Positions 19,766-31,700 of a stretch of 64,000 bases of DNA are shown here, one piece after another (the stretch's first letter is position 1; every line of letters begins with the position of its first letter). A program made the translations under genes and the position numbers. Source of the stretch: Symbiodinium natans (lineage: Eukaryota > Sar > Dinophyceae > Suessiales > Symbiodiniaceae); contig CAJNDS010000239.1 in the NCBI GenBank assembly GCA_905221605.1, forward strand, positions 125,927 to 189,926, read 5' to 3'. The notes beneath the pieces were generated by a model. It ran no database searches. It saw only the letters and a program-made list of their open reading frames with translations, and had not been told where the DNA came from.

Positions 19766-22700
19766 TGTCGTGGAAGAATTCAGAATTTCAGGGTTTTCGA
19801 GCTTTTGAAAGGGTTTGGGAGGTCTTTAGGAGTATGAGTCCTAAACTGCCGCCCGGTTGCCCTGCTATGTCCTGCAGCCTCTTTGTGGCAGGAAGCATGC
19901 CATCTGGTATTACAAGGAGATCGGGACAGAGCGCCTCGACAGGGTTACTCTCGAAGTACGGGCTTGAGGGGCAAGGAAAGCTATGCCACAACCCGATTTA
20001 GGGTACTTACCGCACCAAACAGCTGGCCATGAACCCCCCAAGTAAACTTCGGGCTTTACAGCAGCCTTGGGAGCCCAACGGGCCATGTGCATGGACAGGG
20101 CTGTTGGTCAGTGGTGGACAGCTTCGGTGTTTCAATCCGCGCTCACACCAGTTGTGCATGGGCTAGTATACCATTTCAGTCCTCCATCGAGCTACCTCAC
20201 AGATCCGTGTTTGCCGCGTGAAATCGAGGCGCCTTTGTGGCACTCCGACGCTGAGCTTGGACATGACGCCCAGCCACGGCAAGTGGCAGGCTCCATGGGT
20301 TTGGGGTGCAGGGTATGAAGGTTTTAACAGAGTGTTTGAGCCCGGGCAATGCATTTCACCTCCCACCTCCCGCCTCCCATCGCTTGACGAGTACCCGATT
20401 TGATTTAATGGACTTGGAGTCAGATTTCAGCTCGCCTGCTGCCTCCCGCCTTAAGGCCTCTCCCGCCTCACTCCTCCCACTCCCCCACTCCGCCCTCGCA
20501 CCCCCAGTTACCCCAAAAAAACATCGCACCTGACCTTTGGCCTATCTCTGATGTGCACATGAGGTTTAGGATGTAGCGTTTGGGCGACTGGGGTTAAGGC
20601 TGAAAAGTTTCAATGGTTTGGGGTTGGTGTTTTGGGATTTAGAGCTTTGGAGTGCCACATGACCCGTATATCAACACACCCCCGACACCGCACTCCTCAG
20701 CTCAAGCGCCTGAAGCAGAAAGAGCTGTCTGGCAATGCATGCCTGCAACCCCAACGCTTACCAAGTACTAGCTTGCACCCCCCACCCAACAGCAACAGCA
20801 AACAGGAGACAACAAACAGCAAACAGCAAGAGCAACACCAACACCAACACCAACACCAGCACCAGCACCAGCACCAGCACCAGCACCAGCACCAGCACCA
20901 GCACCAGCACCAGCACCAGCACCAACACCAACACCAACACCAACAATAGCAACAACAAGAACACTATCATTCAGTTTAGACAACAAGCCCTAAGCCCTAA
21001 ACGATGAAGTATCCCAATGCGACTTCCGGAGCGTTGCGCTCGGCACAGGTCGTAGCCTACCTTCTCGGGGTTGACCGCATCACCAAAGTAGGCGGGCTGG
21101 GCTGCCCGAGTTTAGAGCTTAGAGTTTAAGTTGTCCAGCGGTTTGCACGATTTCGGGTAATTAGAGGGTGCTTTGCGGGAGGTGCCTGGATGCAATCAAA
21201 GCAGATGTTAGCCGTAGCATCAAACGCACAAAACCCAAACTCGTTGGACAGTCACGGTCAGGCTAACAACCTGCCCCCAGTACTAACATGAGCCCCCTCC
21301 CGAAAGTTACTTTCTTCATCTCAACCTAGAGGGTCCCTTTTCTTGGTGTCGGGAGGGTTTAGCATTCTAGGATGCCCCCCAGTGCCCCAATTCCCCTCGT
21401 CCGTGAGAAACCTCTTCAAACCACAAAAAGGACGCCAGTTTGATTCCCAGCTTACTGAGGAACTTAGATCTCCCTAAATCCTAAACCCTCATTATTGGAG
21501 GAGGGGATTAGCTGCGGCTCCTGGATCAGTGTGTAGCTACTATTGGCTAAGGGCTGAGACGTCCTTCAAGGGCCCATGCCCTGCAAACTGTGTAGAATTC
21601 AGTTTCAGTGTTTAGGGCCTCAGGCTTTAGGGTTTCTATGGCCCTTAACCCTCAACCCCCCTATCTAAACCCCAAGCGAGGCACCCTGATCTCGCACGGC
21701 TCCCTCACGTGCTGGAACTGCACCGCCGGACAGCGAGGCTGGGTCTGTGAGGAGCTCCAAACTCAATTTTTTGAAGGGCTTTGAAGGGTCTAGAGATTTA
21801 GGGTAGTTTAGTTGAGGGTCGTTGGGGTTGAGAGGGTCGGTATTGTAGTTGAGGGTCGTTAGGGTTGAGGGGGTCTCATCTCGGGCTGGGGGCTTCAGCT
21901 TGTCATATAGAATTATGGATCCTGCTCCTTAAGGCCCTCCATGCCCGAATGCTACGTAAGGCCTCCACAGGCTCAATAAGTTTTGCAAGAAGAAGCTCTG
22001 GAAACCTTGTAAATGTTAGAAGCTCAGTGAACGCTCTCAACCCTCAATAACCCCAAACCCTAAACCCATCGTGGCCCTCAGCTCCATAGGTCCTCAGCTC
22101 CAAACCCTAAGCTCTACACCCACAAGTCTCCCTCAACAACTGTAAACCCCAAGCCCCACCCAGCCCATCGAGGCACCTACGAGATTACTTTGCGGACGCT
22201 GTGCGAAGATTTAGGGGGTCTGGGTCCGAGCCTCGGGATCGTCAGCCCTCTCTCCGTTGGATCTCTCTGCACTGGGAGGGTCGCGGGAGCATCTTGAAAG
22301 TTGTGCAAGTATGGGAACACAGGTTTCAGAGTTTTTCAGGTTCACGGGTAGTTATAACTGGGCTTCTACAAACCCTAAAATGGGGTCAGAGTCCAAGTGC
22401 TCATGCTTGAGACATCAATGAAACAGTAGGCCCAAGTCCTTCAAGCTGCCATGTCGTGAAGCCTGCACGTACCCTCTCTCTCTGTATATATATATATATA
22501 ATACATACATATGTATATACATTTGATCCTCAATGCCACTATCTGGGAACTACTTTAAACCCCCACTGCACGACGACTCCGACCATTTTGGGCCCAGAGG
22601 TGCGAGCCCGGACCCTGTAGAGCCCTTGGCCTCGCTTGGCGCAGCCAAGCCTCCCTCGCAGCCTTCGTTCCGCATCCTCGGCGGCTCCGTGGCGCCATGG

Positions 22701-25700
22701 CCTTCGCGCAGCGCCTCTCCCAGCGGTCCTTGGACGGACAGCGAAAGTGGGCGGCCGAGCAGGTGCGTAAGTTCGAGCGCACGTGCGAGGCGGCCTCGGG
22801 CAAAGGTTTGCTGTCAGCCTCTCACGAGTGTTCCGTCCCCTCCTCTTTGCCGGACGGCCCACAGCGAGAGGCCTTCCGTCAGGCGCTGTTGCAGGCTTTG
22901 CAAAGCCATGGGTTCAACCGCCTTGACGTTGTCGTAACCCCGGGAGAGTTCTATGGCAGCCCGGATCTTTTCAAAATCACAGCGTCCTGGGATGGTCCTG
23001 CCCAAGCTGCTGGCAGTAGGCCCGCAGATGGATGTGCAAGTCATGATTCCGGCTTCGTGGGATCTTGCGGCATCTGTCAAGAAGATCGTCCCCTGGTGGT
23101 TTTGAGTCCGTGCGGCCACGCGCTTTGCCAAGGATGCCAGCAGCAGCTGAGGGGCCAGCCGTGCCCCTTTTGTCGGCAGCCCGTGCAAGGAGCGACCCGT
23201 GGCTTGTTCATGGACTAAATCCGCATGGGTGTCATCATGAGTGCTCTGCACCTTCCTTGGCTTCCTTCCTTGGCTCTGTCATTCCTCTCCTCTGAGCAGT
23301 GCCATGCTGCAAGGTAGAGCGCAGCACTTCTCTACGAGAATGTTTGTATTGGAAGCCGCAGGATCAGAACAGTTCGCTTGGCAAATTGTAGAGTCTTGTA
23401 GTAGAGCACAGAGGCATAGATGGAGCAGATTAGTTGCTGTTTGGAGAGCGCCTGCTGTCGGCTGCAGAAGATCAGCCGAGGGGAGCGCATGAGGGGTTTC
23501 CTGCACGCTGCGCGTGCGGATGAGCTGCGTTGTGGGTCACGCAGGCCTCATCTCGCGAGCAGAGCGGGCGATCTTTCGAGTGCTGAGATGTTGGTGCGCG
23601 CAGGTGGTGGCAAAAAAGTGCATGCAAGCCCTCGCAGCATCCAGCATGCAACCTAGCAAGATCATCACAGGAGCTCTGCACTGAGCTTGCATCTGCGCGA
23701 TTTGCTGCTGTTTTGCAAAGGGTTTGGGGCATCCTCTGAAGGTCCGGAGAATCGCACTGCTTTGTGTGCCCAGGCATGGGCGGCATCGGCCTGGCTTTGA
23801 ATCTTTGGCAGCACGCATGCGCACGCCTTGCATAGAGACGGCTCCTTGGCGTGTGGCTGAGGAACATGTACTCCGCGCTGTACAAGCCTGCGAACGCCGA
23901 GGTGCGGGAAGGGGAGGTGTCAGGTTCAAGGGTTTAGGATGTAGGGTTCAGGGTTTGAGGATTAAGCAGGCTTTGAGGGGTGTGCAGAGTTGACTTTTTC
24001 CGGTGGCTGGGAAAGGACAACCTCGACTTCCCAAACTCGTGAAGCCCCAAAGCCATGCACGCCAAAACCGCTGAAACCCCAAACCCTGTGAGCCCTGTAA
24101 ATCCTGTAACACCTCAAAAGACCCATAATCCCCAAGCCTTAAACCCACTGTCCCAGCATTCCAAGCCTTCCGTCAGAGCATCTGCGGAATGTCGGCAGGA
24201 AGCCCTGTCAATGAACTTCCACTACTCTGGGAGCCCAGACGGAAGTTTAGGTCCTGGGGCTTAAAGGTTTGATAGGGTTGATATAGGGTCCAGGGTTGGG
24301 GGCTGGCATTTGAGCGGACCGTGGGGCGGGGGGAGTCTTGGTGTTTATTGGGTTTATGGTGTTGCGGGAATGACCTCAATGGAGGTGCTGATGAAGCCGA
24401 TACGCTGTGTTCTTGATCTCCTCCTTGAAGCATACTTTTCTTGGGAAGTGGGTTCATGCACCTGAAAAACCGTAAACCCCAAGCCCCGTTTGCATTCCTT
24501 GGGGCACAGGGTTGGAGGACTCGGGCTCGTGGGGGCTCTCATTCTGCCACTCTAGGAACCAAAGTGGTAAGACAGGGGTTCTGATTAGGGCTTGGGGTCA
24601 AAAAGTTCAACAGGCAAGTTGCTGTCCTTCCCATCCAAGTTTGGCTAATTAACTCTGGGCCTTTGGCGCTTGAGACAAAAGTGCTGCTCCCGCAGTTTCG
24701 CAGCGCATGTACGCGCCGAGGAACTTCTCCCTGTCGGTTCCTGTTGCCGAGAGCCGGTCTTCTACCGTCCTGGTGTGAGATGACTGGCTTCGTAGGTTCT
24801 TTGGAGCAACTAAGAGTACGTACGGTAGTAGGTGCATTCGAAACATTTTTGGTCGAATCTGAGCCGTGGGCCCAGGCAGCGTTTGAAAGCAGCGCCTGTG
24901 TGCCCGATGTGGGGGGTGATCCAACACATTGACCCAAAGCCCAGACCTTAGCCCCTTCAAGACTACACCCTAAACTCTGAACCTTATCTAAACCCTGCAA
25001 ACCGCCTGAAATGGGGGTTAGATGATTAGAGTCGAGGGTCCCAAGATGTGGGGTTGATCTATTTCTGGGAGTCCTTTTTGAAGGTACCGTGGACCACAAC
25101 GAATAGCGGCCACAAAAGTACCCATAATTCCAGGATGCCCAGTAGTATGCTCATTCCCCCTGTTTTAAGGATGCTGTATGAGCCTTTGAGAAGTTTTTGA
25201 GGACTGCTGTACGCGATTTCAAGGGTATCCTCCTGTCGGCAAAGAAGTTCGACCCTCGACGGCGTAGGTTTTGAGCACTTGGGATGTTTCCTTCGGGAAT
25301 TGCTGTAATGTAGCTTTCCTTGACTTTACATCTTATGTCGGCGGGACCCTGTTCAAGGACCCTCCCCCCTGTCCGCCCCCACCCAAGGGACCCTAATGGA
25401 GAACAACCCCTTCATCACTGCACCAGTTTTGCAACAACGCCGCCTGCGTTGATTGGGCCTTTCAGCGGTCTTGCTGAGTTCAAAAAGCCCCTAACACCCC
25501 TCTAAGAGGTTTCTGTTTACCAAGGTCCTTCAGAGATGCAACTTGCCGATAAGACCTACAATAGAAGGTGTCCCCATTGTAGAAGCCTGGCGTGCCCTGT
25601 CGAAGCAGGCTGTGTAGGCGAGCAAGGTCGGCAAACACACGGGCAACGAGCACAGAGAGCAGGGGCCTTTGGCCCGCGTGTGGTTGACTCGCTCAATTTA

Positions 25701-28700
25701 ACACAAGCAGCTCGACAGTGGATCCGAGCTGCTGTCAAGACTATCGCGACAAAACGTAAATGTGTTGAAGCTCTGCATCCATGAGGCTCCATTTGGAGGA
25801 ACACTTGGGCAAAGACCCTAAACCCGTAATTCTAGTTTCAGCCCTTGGAGTGCCTGTCGTGACCAAGTGGGGTGCTTTTTCTAACTTAGGCCAACTTGGC
25901 GGTCCTTCTACAAGTTGCGAGGGGGTCAGGGTGTGGGGGACGTGGGGCCGCTGGCCGCTAGGGGCTCCATGAAGACAGAAGTGTCGACATCATCTACCAG
26001 GATGACGGGGTCCCCCCAAGGTAGCCATGGCAAGGGATGCCTTTATAACCTCTACCAGGCGCCTCCGAGTTTAGGATCTGCAGGCTGTATAGGGTTTCGG
26101 GTCAACTCGAGTTCAAGGCTGGGAGCCCCAAAGCCCCCAACCCCCAAACTTGGTCTCGGGGAGGTTTTGGGGCAGGGGCTCAAGGCACAGAGCTTCAGGA
26201 CCCTCCATTGCGCACGCAGGCTCTATTCTCTCCGGCTTTTGTCAGGACTCTGCCCACTCGCAGGGAAGATAGAAACACGGCATGCGCCGACAGCCGCACA
26301 CATCTCACCCCTGGCCGGATACTCCAAGCCCTGAGGTTCAGAGAACGCCCGCCCGCCCTAAGCCGAAACAACCCTAAGTAAGCAAAGAGTATAAGCATGG
26401 CACGGCCAGTGGCTTCGAGTCTTGCTGGAGTCTGGGGAGGAGATGGCCGCCCTTGCGTGGGGACCAGTGCGAGCATCAACAGCTTCAACAATCGCTGGAT
26501 CTCAGTGCTCAAGAAGTACCGCACTTGCCATCGCTTGCCAGTTATTGCCAGGTACCGAATGTGGGGGCATTGCTCTGCCTGAGGTGCGTGGAGACAAGTG
26601 CCAGCAGTCGTCGTTGAACAAGCGCAGCTCCTAGTGCTGATGAAAGTCGAGACGCTCGTCATCGGAGCCGGTTCCTGGCCAGCGCAAGATCTTCACTGTG
26701 AAGACTTGGAAGCTGCACTGGGGCAACTTTACCAGCTGCGCCACAAGGACTCCTCCACACCACCGACCATCGACTTCGGGGCGGAGCCTTCTCTCGTCCT
26801 GGAACTGCAACTGGATCGCAATTGGCTATGGTTGAAGCGGAGCCCTTGATTTTTGAAGGGGGAGGGGTTATTGTTAGGGGAGGGGGTTGAAGCCTAAGCC
26901 CTTACGGGTCGCCAACATGGAGCAAGCCCCTCCCACCCGACTTGGGAGCCCTTAAGCTCTAGATTCTGAGTGTGCGCCAATGCGCGGTCGAAGCACGCGT
27001 GCCCGGCAGTAGCAAAAACAATGCTCAAATTCTAACCCTAGTTTAGTGTCAAATTCGCGCTCTCGCTTTTCGGCAGGGCGGGTTTGGCGGTGCGTCGCCC
27101 CGATGTCTAGCTCCTGTACGTTTTGAGTCTTGCATCGCTCCGTCGTGCAAACGTGGCAGGGAAGTACTTACTAAATTCATTTCTTCTATGCTGCAAGTCC
27201 GTTTTGACCCTCGCAGTGCTTTTGCGCCGTTGAGGGTCTTTCTCTCTCTCTCTCTCAATCTCTCGCTCTCTCTGTCTCTCTCTCTCTCTCTATCTGTCTG
27301 TCTCTCTCCGCATAATGCGAGATGCTAGCTGCTAGATGTCTCATGCCCGTGCCCAAAAATATTCGGCCCGCCCCAAAATCCCGGCCCAAGACGATTTTCC
27401 ATGAGGAGAAGGTTCTGGGCTCCTATGTCTAAACTGGTTGTTTCAAATTGCGTGGGATTTGTAATATTCGGCCGGGATGGTCCGGTGAGAATACTCATCA
27501 TGGTGTGACTGGGGTGACAAGCAGCCAGACCCCCAGACCCCAAGACCCAGACCCCCAGCAAACCCCCAGATATCCAGACCCCCAGACCCGCAGACCCCAG
27601 ACCCCAGACCCCAGACCCCCCGAACCCCCCCCCCCCCTTTTTATTGCCACCCCTTTTTTTCTCTCTCTCCACCCTCAAAACCCCCGAATGCAAAGCAGTT
27701 GTTCTTTTTTTTGTGGGGAGGGGGGGGGGTTATTAACATGACCCTAACATGAAAGAGACCCTCCACCCCCCTAGCAAGAGGCTTTGGATCCCCAAGCCTC
27801 ACATTCCCAAGTTCTAAACCGCCCGTAGGAACCCAAATCCCCGAACTCCCCAAGCCACATTGTTCCAGCAAAGGCACTTCTCTGCCCCGCGACGACGGTA
27901 GCACCGCTCCCTGCGATACCGGTCCCGGGGCTTTGATTGTCCACCGGTTTTATGTAGGGGCGCTTAGGGAGTGTTTTGGGGGGTTTATGGGTTTGGGGAG
28001 TTTTAGAACTTGGTGTCTGAGCTTTCGGGTTTCATGGCTCGCGGTTTAGGATTTAGGGTTTAGGCGCCGTGGATGTTTAGGGCTTAGTAGGTCTAGGATT
28101 TCAGGATGCGCTTTGTTGAACCTTGTCAATAGCACCATGTTCGGGAATATTTTGAAGAGGACCGCATATGGAAATGGCTACTTGTGGTTCATGGATCAGA
28201 GCTGAGACTTGATGTGCTCCCCGTTCGACCGCTCATGCACTGCAAGCTTTGGGGGTCTCAGGGGCTTAGGGGTTTCGGACCTTAGGGTTGAAGGCCTTTT
28301 CGTTCTGTTTAAGGTCAAAGGGCTTTAGGGTTAAGGACAGCCCTCCTGGAGCCCCAAGACCCCTGAACCGGCCTAAACTCTCAGACGCAGAGACTCCAAA
28401 ACTCAACACCCTAAGCCCTGGCATCCCTAACTCGAAAGCTCCCAAGCCTAAGGCCTGAATCCTAACCCCTGCACACAAATCAAGCCCAGCTTCCCGCGCC
28501 AGAAGTCCGGACCCTTCACAAGGGTTTAGGGTGTCGGCTTGGGATGTTGCCCTTCTTCTAAGGGGGTACTAGAATCCCTATTAAGGACTGCTAGTATAAG
28601 GGGGAACATCCCAAGCGTAGGGTGTAGGCTTTGGGATTTAGGGTTACGTAAGCTCCTCCTGGGAAAGCGAGGCACCCTGATCTGATGTCGCACGACTGCC

Positions 28701-31700
28701 TCACATGCCAGAACTGCACGGCCGATCAGCGAGGCTGGATCTCAATGGGGGCCTGTGATCCCTGATTTTCGAAGTTGTTTTAGAAAGGAGGTTTAAGTTA
28801 TTGTCGTTTCAATGCGGGAAACAAGTGCACGCCCACGTCCCCCCCGGACTCTTTACTTTGGGGTCTTTAGGGTTGTAGGGACGTTAAAGGTGGTAGGGGC
28901 TTGCAGCTTTATGGAGTCTTCAGGGGTTCAGGGGCTACCGAAGGTGTTGTTTACTTGTTCTGGGAGCGGTTGTGCCAGGGCTGGGGCTTCGGCTCATAGG
29001 GTGGTATCGCGGGCCAGGGCTTCAGCGGACGGCCTTCGAGCCTCGCCATGTAGAACTCTCAACCCATTCAACCCGCAAGGTCAAGGCCGCTATTGGCGGT
29101 ATGTATGAACTACAGCTCTAAACCCTCAAGTCTCTAAGCCGTAAGCTTTCGACTCCAACCCTATAACCTTAAAAGCCCTGCAAGACCCCACAACCCTCAA
29201 GCCCCGGCCTGTAGAGGCACCTATGAGATCGCCCTACAGACGCTGCGCGAAGAGTTTGGGAGCCTCGGTCCGAGCCTTAAATTGGGACCGTCACAGGCTC
29301 TGGTCTCTCGATCTCGCAGTTGTTGGAGGTTCAAAGATTCGGGGTACCCTGGGGTCAGAGTCCAAGCCTAATAGGGGGCTCACAACAGTGCAGGTGCAGG
29401 TTTGCGGCTCTTACAAGTTACTGATTGCTCACATAGCACTTCAAGCTTTCTGCTTCATGCTCCACCATGTCGCTCATTTTTGCGGTGGACACGTGTAGAT
29501 GCCTGGATGTCTATGTAGTCGCTTCTATGAGCTCACGAGACATCTGTGAAATGGTAGCCGGTAGCTATGAGGTTTACGGGTCCATGTGCCAAAGTAGTAC
29601 ATACTTGGGCCTCAAAAGCCAAAGTATAGCATGGTTAGGTACATGAACCCTTGAGGGGAAGCCTGCTTGGAACCTCGGTGCGACTCCGGGCATTTTTGGC
29701 CCAGAGGTGCGAGCCCGGACCCTGTAGAGCCCTTGGCCTCGCTTGGCGCAGCCAAGCCTCCATTGCAGCCTTCGCGCATCCTCGGCGGCTCCGTCGCGCC
29801 ATGGCCTTCGCGCAGCGCCTGTCCCAGCGCTCCTTGGACACGCGGCGCCGGGTGCCTCAACAGTGGGCGGCCCAGCAGGTGGCCCAGTTCGAGCGGAAGT
29901 GCGAGGCGGCTACTGACCGCGGCGGGCTTTCTGCTTCTCACGATTGTCAAAGGTTCAAGCTTATGCCCGTTTTGGAGGACGACCCCAATCGAGAGGCCTT
30001 CCGCCAGGCGCTGCTGCAGGCTTTGCAACACCATGGCTTCAGCCGTCTTGTGGTTATCAAAGAATGGGGCTCGTACCTTACTGAACGTGATGAGCGTCTC
30101 ACAATCAAAGCGTCCTGGGATGGCCTTGCCGAAGCTCCTGGCTGCGGGCCCGCAGATGGAGGTGCAGGGAATGGTTCCGGCTTCGTGGGCTCTTGCGGTA
30201 TTTGTCAGGAAGATCGCCCCCTGGTGGCGTTGGCTCCGTGCGGCCACGCGCTTTGCCAAGGATGCCAGCAGCAGCTGAGGGGCCAGCCGTGCCCCTTCTG
30301 CCGGCAGCCCGTGCAAGGAGCGACCCGTGGCTTGTTCATGGACTAAATCCGAATGCGTGATCATGAGTGCTGCACCGTCCTTGGCTTTGTCATTGCTCTC
30401 TTCTGAGCAGTGACATGCTGCAAGGTAGAGCACAGCACTTATTTAACAGAATGTTTCGACTGGAAGCCGCATGATCGGAGCAGTTCGTTTGGCAAATTGT
30501 AGAGTTTTGTAGTAGAGCACAGAGGTGTAGATGCAGAAGATTAGTTGCTGTTTCAAGAGCAGCTGCTGTCGGCTGCAGAAGATCAGCCGAGGGGAGCGCG
30601 TGAGGGGCTTCCTGCACGCTGCACGTGCGGATGAGCTGCGTTGTGGGTCACGCAGGCCTCATCTCGCGCGGGCGGAGCGGGCGGTCTTTCGAGAGCGCTG
30701 AGATGTCGGTACTCGTAGACAGTGGCAAGAAGGTGCATGCGTGCCATCGCAACCATGCGAATTACCATCCAGCATGCAGCCTAGCAAGATCGTCACAGGA
30801 GCTCCGCGCTGAGCTTGCATCTGTGTCATGTACAGCTGTTTCGCAAAGGGGTTCGGGCATGCGCTGAAAGTCCAGGGAATCGCATTGCTTTGTGCGCCCA
30901 GGCATGGGCGGCGTCGGCCTGGCTTTGAGTCTTTGGCAGCACGCAGAGACCACCAGATTCTGACCGTGCGAAAACTGCGATGCGTAGGCGAGGTGATGAT
31001 GATGATGATGGTGATAATGATGGATGACGATGGCGATGATGCAGCAAAGGTGAGCGTTACAACTGCTCATGTGAGGGATCCGGCTCTCATTGGCCCAGGC
31101 ACATGTACTCCGCTTTGTACAAGCCCGCGAACGCCGAGGCGCGGGAAGGTACCAGGTTCAGGGCGTTTTGAATGTTGGGGTTTGAGGTTAAGGGTGCATG
31201 AAAGGTTCAGGGCTTCGTGTTTATAGGGTTTCGGGTTGAGGTTTCAGGGACAAACTTCCCAATCCCCCCCTTAAGCGCTAAACCCACAACTCCAAGCCTT
31301 CCTAGCCTTCCAAGCCTTCCGCTCGAGCTTCTGCAGAATGACAGGAAGCCCTGTCGAAGTTTTCCATTGCGCTGGGAGCCCAGATGGAGGTTTAGGGCTT
31401 GGGGTTTATAGGGTTGGGTTGAGGGTTGGCATTTGGGGGGAGGAAGTCTCTATGCTTATGGTGTCAGGGTTTGCAGCTTTGGGCATGCCGGGTGTGGGTG
31501 CTTTAGGCTTCAGAGGTGTCGGGCTTTTCAATTTTCAGCCGTGATCCTTCTGTCTGCAGTGGATCGGCGGATGAAACCTATGCGCTGCATTCGTCATCTG
31601 ACATCCTTGAAGTGTACTTTGCTTGGGAAGTGCGTTCATGCAAGCGCCTTCCAGCTGACATAAGCTCTGAAGCCCTAAACCCAAAGTGTTTGGGCACGGG

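Larger units (their letters stand above)
21690..27945 (+). repeat. Segmental duplication, copy A
   Basis: At least seven islands here recur in the same order in copy B: 21690/28670, 22153/29214, RING 22577/29680, 24170/31320, 24372/31550, 24690/31815, 26790/33100 and 27866/33525. Telomere-like DNA between them is not alignable by eye. The offset shrinks from about 7.1 kb to 5.7 kb, so introns have changed length. Confidence 0.85.

Noticed and set aside
20632-21007. ORFs rich in His-Gln, Ser-Thr or Leu-Val
   Set aside because: They are the CACCAG/CACCAA hexanucleotide repeat read in different frames.
24539-25099. Minus-strand ORF of 186 codons, the longest after the RING genes
   Set aside because: It runs antisense to exon A5, whose plus frame is supported by the copy B exon, and crosses telomere-like DNA.
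29612-30433. Minus-strand ORF of 273 codons
   Set aside because: It is the antisense shadow of the RING gene B; the plus strand has the complete RING motif and conserved frame.
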